In this document: in pieces, positions 7,383-12,134 of the stretch | How positions within the stretch are numbered: position 1 is the stretch's first letter | How the letters are laid out: every line of letters begins with the position of its first letter | Assembly: GCA_017619255.1 (NCBI GenBank) | Contig: JAFZSS010000017.1 | Location: 1-12,134, forward strand | Direction of reading: 5' to 3' | Length of the DNA stretch: 12,134 bases | DNA from: Muribaculaceae bacterium | GTDB taxonomy: Bacteria; Bacteroidota; Bacteroidia; Bacteroidales; Muribaculaceae | Program-made: the position numbers and the translations under genes | The notes under the pieces: generated by a model | What the model was told of the DNA's origin: nothing | Database searches by the model: none | Seen by the model: only the letters and a program-made list of their open reading frames with translations

Positions 7383-8000
7383 TCAAGCGTCATAAAGTTT
7401 CTCCTTCTTGGGCGGACGGGCCTCCTGCTGGCGTTGTTTCTCCTTCTGGCGGTCGGCGTCCTGCTTGGTCTGCACTTTCTGGTGCTTGCGCGCTCGGTTA
7501 GGCTCCTTTGTCTTGTTCTCGGCAAAGCTCTTGACCATGTCTTCCACAACCTCGCGATTGCCGTAGAGGTAGTTGACCGTGACCTCGATGATGAGGTTCT
7601 GATGCTTGGAGACCAGATCGGCGATAATGGCACGGGAGCCGTCGGGCATGGTGCCGTAGATGCTGTAGGTCTTCTTGAAACCCTTCACCTTGATTTTGCC
7701 ATTGCTCAGGTCATACATGTTGTAGCCCAGCGCTTTACGCTGCAGATTTTCGGTGAGTAGCTTCTTGTCGTCCCCCTTGTCCTTGCTGTAGAGCTGCACG
7801 GTCATGACCATGTCCTCCCACTGGATTTCAAAGCGGGTGTTGCTGTTGAAAGTGACAAAGCCGCCATCGGGCGTCTCAAAGGTCAGGTCATAGCGGCTCC
7901 AGTTATATACCGCAGCGGTGGCATCCACACTGCACATGAGCAGCAGGACGAGCCACAGCGAGGCGGCAACCAAGAGGCGTCTGATTTCTTGTTTCATCAT
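7383..8000 (-). CDS. Exported protein with highly basic C-terminal tail, 205 aa
   Basis: Family not recognised. A signal peptide or N-terminal anchor covers residues 1-30 (core VAASLWLVLLLM, ending ATAA). A beta-rich middle domain (about 31-160) contains FETPDGGFVTFNSNTRFEIQ and ends with an amphipathic helix. The last 43 residues are almost wholly Lys, Arg, Gln and Glu, probably an extended helix or disordered tail. ATG at 8000 overlaps the stop of the GH25 gene as ATGA, so translation is coupled to it; a second ATG follows at once (7997). A polycationic tail on an exported protein next to a muramidase-like protein suggests contact with acidic polymers or membrane surfaces, which is inference. 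Confidence 0.78.
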   Translation of the reverse strand: MMKQEIRRLLVAASLWLVLLLMCSVDATAAVYNWSRYDLTFETPDGGFVTFNSNTRFEIQWEDMVMTVQLYSKDKGDDKKLLTENLQRKALGYNMYDLSNGKIKVKGFKKTYSIYGTMPDGSRAIIADLVSKHQNLIIEVTVNYLYGNREVVEDMVKSFAENKTKEPNRARKHQKVQTKQDADRQKEKQRQQEARPPKKEKLYDA

Positions 8001-8770
8001 TGCGGAGAGATATTGTCAGGTTGTTTCACTTGTTCCAGATAGCTGTCCCACTCACGCTTGCTGCCGCGGAACACATTCAGGTCCACCTTGCCGTCCACAC
8101 CGTTGACCTTCCCCTCGTGGCTGTACTGCTGGAAGCGGTGAGGCTGGTCCAGCAAGTCGGGGCTAGTGAATGAGCAGAGCCACAGGTCACAATCGCCCAG
8201 CATGTCCTTGTAGTACTTCTTATAGCCGTCGTTGTTGGTGTAGATCATCACCTGGTAACCCTCGTTCTTGAGGATAGAGAGCATGTCGAGCAGGCGTTCC
8301 ATCGTCACATCCTTGCCCGTGGTGACGCCGTTGCCCCAATCGTCCTCCAGGTCGATGACCAAGGGCAAGTCCAGCGGCCTTCCCTTGACGACCGCAAGGA
8401 GATTGTCGGCCTGTTCCTGTCCCGTGCGGTTTTTGCGGAAGAAGTGGTAGGCCCCTACCTTGAGACCCGCTTTCCTGGCGCCGTCATAGTTGCGGGCAAA
8501 AGCGGTATCCTGAAAGGTTTTCCCCTCGCTGGCCTTGATATAGACAAACTGGTAGTTGTCGTCACGCACCTTGTCAAAGTCGATCTCACCGTTATGGTAC
8601 GACACATCAAGGCCCGCCACCGGGTAGCGGTAGCGGTCCACCTCGACCGAATGAGGCAAGACATAATGCCACAACACATAGGCCCCTAACAACACGACAA
8701 GTGCAGCCGCCCCTGCCAGGAGCAGCCACTTGATGTAGTCGGGTCTTGTAGGCACTTGTCGTTTACTCAC
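7997..8770 (-). CDS. Membrane-anchored GH25 muramidase-like protein
   Basis: This 257-residue protein has a single N-terminal transmembrane helix (about 14-36) and a glycoside hydrolase family 25 domain (about 50-235). GH25 enzymes are N,O-diacetylmuramidases cutting the glycan strand of peptidoglycan. Active-site marks are present: Asp55 in GLDVSYHNG, the D-x-E pair Asp140/Glu142 in LVIDLEDDW, and the C-terminal QQYSHEGKVNGVDGKVDLNV with Asp230. The positive residues before the helix predict N-in, with the catalytic domain in the periplasm. The start ATG at 8770 is 14 nt after the TM2 gene stop. The gene end overlaps the next start (ATGA). Catalytic residues look complete, so an active enzyme is plausible, though only the fold family is supported directly. 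Confidence 0.9.
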   Translation of the reverse strand: MSKRQVPTRPDYIKWLLLAGAAALVVLLGAYVLWHYVLPHSVEVDRYRYPVAGLDVSYHNGEIDFDKVRDDNYQFVYIKASEGKTFQDTAFARNYDGARKAGLKVGAYHFFRKNRTGQEQADNLLAVVKGRPLDLPLVIDLEDDWGNGVTTGKDVTMERLLDMLSILKNEGYQVMIYTNNDGYKKYYKDMLGDCDLWLCSFTSPDLLDQPHRFQQYSHEGKVNGVDGKVDLNVFRGSKREWDSYLEQVKQPDNISPQ

Positions 8771-8784
8771 ATGCTGTCAATGTG

Positions 8785-9228
8785 TTAGAATAACGGGAAT
8801 GAATTGGCTGGATTACACCACTTCTGCTCAAACTCTTCCTCGGTGCAAGTGAAGAGCAACACACCCTGGATGATGCTGACGACCTGGGTCACAACGCCCA
8901 GGATGCCGCAGGTGAGCAAGGTGAGAATCAGGAACACAATGCCACCAGTGGGCTTGTTCAGGTAGAAGTAGTGCACGCCTATGGCACCCAACAGCACGGC
9001 CAAGAGGCCGGCTACTCCACGACTCTTGCCCGATGGGCCGGTAGCAAAGACATCATTGGAGTGATAAGGCTGGTTGTTATAAGCCTGCTGCCACTGTCCC
9101 TGGTTGGGCTGTTGCTGCTCGGCATAGCTCACATTGGTCTCGTTGCCGCAATAGGGGCACTTCACGCGATTCACTTTATCAATGGTGCTGAACTGTTTTC
9201 CGCACTCTGGACACTGATGAATATACAT
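8785..9228 (-). CDS. Zinc-ribbon plus TM2-domain membrane protein
   Basis: This is a 147-residue protein. The N-terminal zinc ribbon has paired cysteines C6/C9 and C24/C27 (CPECG and CPYCG). A Gln/Asn-rich linker (38-58) follows, then a TM2 domain (about 68-136) with two membrane helices and the motif GVHYFYLNKPTGGI (84-97). TM2 proteins are widespread and without a settled function in bacteria. The ribbon probably faces the cytoplasm. The start is ATG at 9228. Its leader is made of a 7-bp repeat array ending about 5 nt before the start codon, with AAAGAAG as a possible ribosome-binding site. It is the first gene of the seven-gene cluster, 163 nt after yidC. No clear TAnnTTTG promoter was found in that gap. 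Confidence 0.9.
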   Translation of the reverse strand: MYIHQCPECGKQFSTIDKVNRVKCPYCGNETNVSYAEQQQPNQGQWQQAYNNQPYHSNDVFATGPSGKSRGVAGLLAVLLGAIGVHYFYLNKPTGGIVFLILTLLTCGILGVVTQVVSIIQGVLLFTCTEEEFEQKWCNPANSFPLF

Positions 9229-9233
9229 AGCTT

Positions 9234-9289
9234 CTTTTAGCTTTTAGTCACTAGTCGCTAATTGCTAGCCGCTAGTCGTTGTTAATAAT
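9234..9289. repeat. Heptameric repeat array, block B, in the TM2 gene leader
   Basis: Eight contiguous 7-mers: CTTTTAG twice, TCACTAG, TCGCTAA, TTGCTAG, CCGCTAG, TCGTTGT, TAATAAT. Most end in CTAG or a near variant. On the minus strand the array ends about 5 nt before the ATG of the TM2 gene, so copy-number change would alter leader spacing. The remainder of the yidC-TM2 gap (9290-9391) shows no convincing terminator or promoter. Confidence 0.6.
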
Positions 9290-9391
9290 TATTCTCAGCC
9301 ATTAGACACCTCAAAGTCTCAAAAAGTTTCAATGATAGTCCAAAAATTTGATTGAAAAACTTATCGGAATCAGAAGACCTAAAGCCTAAAA

Positions 9392-11470
9392 TCAACGGCG
9401 CTTTGCGTTGCGTTTCTGCTGCTGTTGTTGCATCTTCTGGGCTTCCTCCATGCGCTCGAGCCACTTGGATTTCTTCTTGGGCTTGGCAGCGTTGGCGGCC
9501 ATGGTGGCGCGCACCTTGTCCTCGGTGACAAAGAGGCGGCAGCTGTAGGTCTGGATGATGGTGATCAGCAACGAGATGAAGTAGTAGTAGCTCAGACCCG
9601 ACGCATAGTTGTTGAAGAACACCATGAACATGATGGGCATGAGGTACATCATCCACTTCATACCAGGCATTGACTGCGACTGGGCCTGCGACTTGGTGGT
9701 GATGTAAGTGTAAGCGATGTTGGTCACCGTCATCAACAGGCAGAACAGGCTGATGTGATTACCGAAGAAGCTGGAGATGAAGGGAATCTGTGCACTCCAT
9801 TCATAGATCTTGTCCGGAGCGCTCAGGTCTTTGGCCCACAGGAACGGCTCACCTCTCAACTCGATACACGAGGGGAAGAAGGTGAACATCGCGATGAGGA
9901 TGGGCATCTGCAGCAGCATGGGCAGACAGCCGCCGAAGGGGCTGGCGCCGGCCTGGCGGTATAACTCCATAGTCTTCTGCTGCTTCTTGATGGCGTCCTC
10001 CTGGTTGGGATACTTCTCGTTGATTTTGGCGATGTCCGGAGCAAGGATGCGCATCTTGGCCTGCGAGATGTAGCTCTTGTAGGTCAACGGCGAGAGCACG
10101 ATCTTGATGATGATGGTCAGCACCAGAATGATGAGACCGTAGTTGCTCATAAACTTGCCCAGCCAGACAAAGATGGGGATGATGACACCCGTGTTGATCC
10201 AGCGGAAGAGCTTCCAACCCAAGGGGATGAGGTGGGTGAGCTTGAGGTCCTCCTTGGGGGAGTACTTGTCATAGCTCGAGAGCATGTGGTAGCGGTTGGG
10301 GCCCAGGTAGAAATAGAACGACGCGGGCATGTCCTTGTCGCTGGAATAGGGAATCATCGTGTGGATGTTCACATCCTTGAGGTACTTCTCATACTCGGCC
10401 GTTCCCTTCTCGGTCGGCACGCTGGAGAGCTTGGCGCTGCTCATGACGCTGTCGGCGATGAGCACGGTGGAGAAGAACTGGTTCTTGGCGCTGACCCACT
10501 TGAGTTGCTCTTGGATTTCCTTCTCGTCGGCGCTGCTCTCACTGGTATATTTCACATCACCGCCCTCGCCGGCATACTTGTAGTAAATGCCGCTGTTGCG
10601 CTCCTCAAACATCTTGCCCTCCTCATGGCGGGAGATCTTCTGGTGCCAATCGAGGTCCACCAGGTTGATGTTCAGCGGGATGACATTGGTCATGCCCTTC
10701 TGCACCATCTCCATGCGCACCATGTAACTATTGTTGCACAGCGTGTATTTCAGTCCCCATTGTGCACCGCCCTCGAGCTCGAGGTTCATGACCACGGTGC
10801 TGTCGTTGAGCTTGGTGGGGGTGAAGAAGAAGTTCTTGGTCTCAAAGCGCTGGGTGTTGTTGCTCAGCGTGAAGCTGTAGTCGTTGTCACCCTTGTCAAA
10901 GAGCACCACCTGAGGCGCATTCCATGTCTTGTAGCCTTTGAGCGTGGCACGCGAGATGATACCGCCCTTGGTGGAGAGTTCCACCTTCAGGGAGTCGTTC
11001 TCCAGCGTCACCGTCTCCTCGGTGCCCGCCAGCGACGCGGCAAAAGAGCCGTTCTTGGCATACACATCAAGAACCCTTTGCACGGCCTGCACAGCAAGGT
11101 TGTGTGTCGCCGGGTCGGCACTCTCGCTGGCAGTGATTTCGTCCCAGTCGAGGACCTTGTCTCCCACCTTGACGGTACCGTTCACCTTGCCGTCACGCAG
11201 GGTGAGGTTGACGCCCTCGTTGTTGATAACGGCATTGTCGGCAGGCATGGCCTCAAGCACGCTCATCAGGTGAGCGAGCTCTCCGGTGGATAGCGTGTCG
11301 ACATTGGCTGTCTCGTTGATGCGCTGCTGCTCAGCCTTCTGCACAGCAGTGATGGAGTCCTGAAGTCGCTGACGCTCAGCCAACTCGGCCTCGCTGGGCT
11401 TTTTAAGCCACATGAACCCAAACATGATGAGTCCCATCAGCAACAATCCCAAAAATGTATTTCTGTCCAT
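9392..11470 (-). CDS. yidC: Membrane protein insertase YidC
   Basis: This 692-residue YidC/Oxa1-family insertase places proteins into the inner membrane, alone or with SecYEG. Layout: an N-terminal helix (about 5-21), a long coiled/acidic linker (about 25-150), a periplasmic P1 beta domain starting near VTLENDSLKVELSTKGG (154-170), then the conserved Oxa1 core (about 420-650) with five membrane segments. Lys456 in TIIIKIVLSPLTYKSY sits where E. coli has the essential hydrophilic-groove arginine. The family stretch ASPFGGCLPMLLQMPILIAM (509-528) is intact. The tail (663-692) is Lys/Arg/Gln-rich and could touch the ribosome. It is longer than the roughly 600-residue YidC usual in Bacteroidales as I recall it, chiefly through the linker. 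The start is ATG at 11470, with a repeat-rich AT leader. pyrG lies upstream, interrupted by the four-helix gene. Confidence 0.96.
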   Translation of the reverse strand: MDRNTFLGLLLMGLIMFGFMWLKKPSEAELAERQRLQDSITAVQKAEQQRINETANVDTLSTGELAHLMSVLEAMPADNAVINNEGVNLTLRDGKVNGTVKVGDKVLDWDEITASESADPATHNLAVQAVQRVLDVYAKNGSFAASLAGTEETVTLENDSLKVELSTKGGIISRATLKGYKTWNAPQVVLFDKGDNDYSFTLSNNTQRFETKNFFFTPTKLNDSTVVMNLELEGGAQWGLKYTLCNNSYMVRMEMVQKGMTNVIPLNINLVDLDWHQKISRHEEGKMFEERNSGIYYKYAGEGGDVKYTSESSADEKEIQEQLKWVSAKNQFFSTVLIADSVMSSAKLSSVPTEKGTAEYEKYLKDVNIHTMIPYSSDKDMPASFYFYLGPNRYHMLSSYDKYSPKEDLKLTHLIPLGWKLFRWINTGVIIPIFVWLGKFMSNYGLIILVLTIIIKIVLSPLTYKSYISQAKMRILAPDIAKINEKYPNQEDAIKKQQKTMELYRQAGASPFGGCLPMLLQMPILIAMFTFFPSCIELRGEPFLWAKDLSAPDKIYEWSAQIPFISSFFGNHISLFCLLMTVTNIAYTYITTKSQAQSQSMPGMKWMMYLMPIMFMVFFNNYASGLSYYYFISLLITIIQTYSCRLFVTEDKVRATMAANAAKPKKKSKWLERMEEAQKMQQQQQKRNAKRR

Positions 11471-11483
11471 TATATATTTTAAA

Positions 11484-11518
11484 GTTTTAGTTGTCAGTTT
11501 TAAGTTTTAAGTACAATT
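11484..11518. repeat. Heptameric repeat, block C, in the yidC leader
   Basis: Five 7-mers: GTTTTAG, TTGTCAG, TTTTAAG, TTTTAAG, TACAATT. The block ends 14 nt before the yidC start codon on the minus strand. It also forms the outer part of the left inverted repeat flanking the four-helix-bundle gene. Confidence 0.55.
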
Positions 11519-11528
11519 ACAATCGCCT
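11489..11528. repeat. Left inverted repeat flanking the four-helix-bundle gene
   Basis: This 40-bp segment matches the reverse complement of 11966-12012 at 34 of 40 positions by eye, with a single gap of exactly 7 nt. The match extends beyond the heptamer region into the inner sequence ending GCCT. It lies between the four-helix gene and yidC. Confidence 0.6.
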
Positions 11529-11544
11529 GTAATAACGCCTTAAA

Positions 11545-11907
11545 TTAAAACGGAATGAGAGAGTTAGAAAGGGCGTTAAGCATCTTATCTATCTCCTCTA
11601 TTTGATTCTTTGCATTGGAGACCTGTGATTCCTCCAGGTAATGAACTCGTTCACAGATTTCCAACTGTGTTGACAGTTCTCTCAGAGATCCTCTAGCTAC
11701 AGCCAAAAACCTGATGAATTCTTTCATCGTTTCGCGGCCTTGCCCTTCGGCGATATTTGAAGGTATCGAGACTGCCGACCGTCGCATTTGAGCAGAGAGC
11801 CCGAAAGACTCTTCAGGCGGCAAGAGTTTGACCAGAGTATAGACTTCAACTGTCAAGTCCATAGCTTTCTGCCATACCTTCAAATCTCTTACATTACTTG
11901 ACTTCAT
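11545..11907 (-). CDS. Four-helix-bundle protein, S23/23S rRNA IVS family
   Basis: This 120-residue protein is of the four-helix-bundle family (PF05635/TIGR02436 type), first seen encoded within intervening sequences of 23S rRNA genes and related to the Avd accessory proteins of diversity-generating retroelements. Family marks are LKVWQKAMDL (9-18), FGLSAQMRRSAVSIPSNIAE (35-54) and ARGSLRELSTQLEIC (71-85). It is full length, with ATG at 11907. The biological role is unknown; nucleic-acid binding is suspected from Avd. It sits between pyrG and yidC, genes that I recall as direct neighbours in related genomes, and is framed by inverted repeats at 11489-11528 and 11966-12012. Its GC content (about 46% by hand count over 11581-11880) is below that of adjacent yidC (about 53% over 10021-10140). 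No promoter or terminator of its own was recognised. Confidence 0.9.
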   Translation of the reverse strand: MKSSNVRDLKVWQKAMDLTVEVYTLVKLLPPEESFGLSAQMRRSAVSIPSNIAEGQGRETMKEFIRFLAVARGSLRELSTQLEICERVHYLEESQVSNAKNQIEEIDKMLNALSNSLIPF

Positions 11908-11965
11908 ATTTTGATTCGTTACAATTCAAGTCACCTAACGCTTTCTGTTTGTACCTGCAAGTTTT

Positions 11966-12012
11966 AGGCAATAGTATTCTTACTTAAAACTAAAAACTTA
12001 AAACTTACAACT
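11966..12012. repeat. Right inverted repeat flanking the four-helix-bundle gene
   Basis: This 47-bp segment is the counterpart of 11489-11528 in opposite orientation. It differs at six positions and by one extra 7-bp unit. It lies 59 bp upstream of the four-helix start codon and 8 bp past the pyrG stop. Confidence 0.6.
11977..12011. repeat. Heptameric repeat, block D, between pyrG and the four-helix gene
   Basis: Five 7-mers on the plus strand: TTCTTAC, TTAAAAC, TAAAAAC, TTAAAAC, TTACAAC. They are the reverse-complement counterpart of block C, with one unit more. Confidence 0.55.
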
Positions 12013-12015
12013 CAG

Positions 12016-12040
12016 ATAATTACTGCTTGTCAGTAATTAT
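12016..12040 (-). other. Hairpin overlapping the pyrG stop codon
   Basis: ATAATTACTG (12016-12025) and CAGTAATTAT (12031-12040) form a perfect 10-bp inverted repeat with a 5-nt loop. The pyrG stop (12020-12022) is inside the descending arm. No T-run follows on the minus strand, so it is not a typical intrinsic terminator. It may stabilise the mRNA end or be a chance palindrome. Confidence 0.5.
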
Positions 12041-12134
12041 CGCATTGATAAATGACATGAAGAGGGGATGCGGGTTCAGCACGGTGCTGGAGTACTCGGG
12101 GTGGTACTGTGTGCCGATGTACCAGCGGTTGCCA
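12020..12134 (-). CDS. pyrG: CTP synthase, C-terminal end (partial)
   Basis: Only the last 37 residues are in the window; the gene continues beyond the right edge. The sequence reads GNRWYIGTQYHPEYSSTVLN and ends INAIITDKQ. The HPE motif holds the His and Glu of the class I glutamine amidotransferase triad, and the following NPHPLF context is typical of CTP synthase. The enzyme converts UTP to CTP using glutamine and ATP in the cytoplasm. The neighbouring yidC agrees with the usual Bacteroidales gene order. The stop codon is inside a 10-bp hairpin. Confidence 0.92.
   Translation of the reverse strand, partial: GNRWYIGTQYHPEYSSTVLNPHPLFMSFINAIITDKQ

Noticed and set aside
9234..9289. CRISPR-like array
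   Set aside because: Units are 7 bp, contiguous and degenerate, with no spacers and no cas genes.
9282..9656. Minus-strand frame running 110 nt past the yidC stop
   Set aside because: Most of it is an out-of-frame overlap of yidC; the tail after the yidC stop shows no domain and lies in repeat-bearing spacer.
10232..11293. Open plus-strand frame of 353 codons opposite yidC
   Set aside because: Antisense shadow of yidC, a universally recognised gene; composition is Leu/Val/His-rich as expected from mirrored codons.
11489..12012. Diversity-generating retroelement suggested by the Avd-like four-helix protein
   Set aside because: No reverse transcriptase, template repeat or variable repeat is visible in the window.
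11478..12024. Target-site duplication around the four-helix cassette
   Set aside because: Sequences just outside the two inverted repeats do not match each other, so a transposition footprint is not demonstrated.

Overview
The window looks like a chromosomal segment of a Bacteroidota (Bacteroidales) bacterium, plausibly of the Prevotellaceae/Muribaculaceae type. The reasons are a GldE-type CNNM/CBS protein, a DUF3078 beta-barrel, a Bacteroidota-style YidC, the pyrG-yidC neighbourhood, and promoter boxes of the TAnnTTTG class rather than sigma70 -10 boxes. Genus-level placement is inference. Every protein gene I can support is on the minus strand, so the biological reading order runs from high to low coordinates.

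Region 1 (12134 to 9392) is housekeeping with one insertion. The C-terminal end of CTP synthase (pyrG) is followed by a 120-residue four-helix-bundle protein of the S23/23S-rRNA-intervening-sequence family, then by the membrane insertase yidC. The four-helix gene is bracketed by imperfect inverted repeats of 40 and 47 bp whose outer parts are built of 7-bp units. This is the most distinctive structure in the window.

Region 2 (9228 to 3221) is a seven-gene, tightly spaced envelope cluster: zinc-ribbon/TM2 protein, membrane-anchored GH25 muramidase-like protein, an exported protein with a very basic tail, a DUF3078 outer-membrane barrel, two exported proteins of unknown function, and a family C69 dipeptidase. 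Junctions include an ATGA overlap, a TGATG overlap, and gaps of 3, 14, 47 and 60 nt. The cluster ends in a strong hairpin terminator that has T-runs on both strands. The combination suggests cell-wall or peptide handling at the envelope, but four of the seven members have no known biochemical role.

Region 3 (3220 to 1) holds a TraB/GumN-family exported protein, gldE (apparently starting with TTG), and a DUF1232/YkvA small membrane protein ending at a 17-bp-stem terminator. TraB and gldE each have a Bacteroidales-type promoter element. A plus-strand promoter-like element followed about 100 nt later by the shared terminator makes the 3103-3204 interval a candidate small RNA.

Heptameric (7-bp periodic) AT-rich repeats recur at four separate intergenic places, including the leaders of yidC and of the TM2 gene. 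No tRNA, rRNA, CRISPR array, transposase or integrase was seen.
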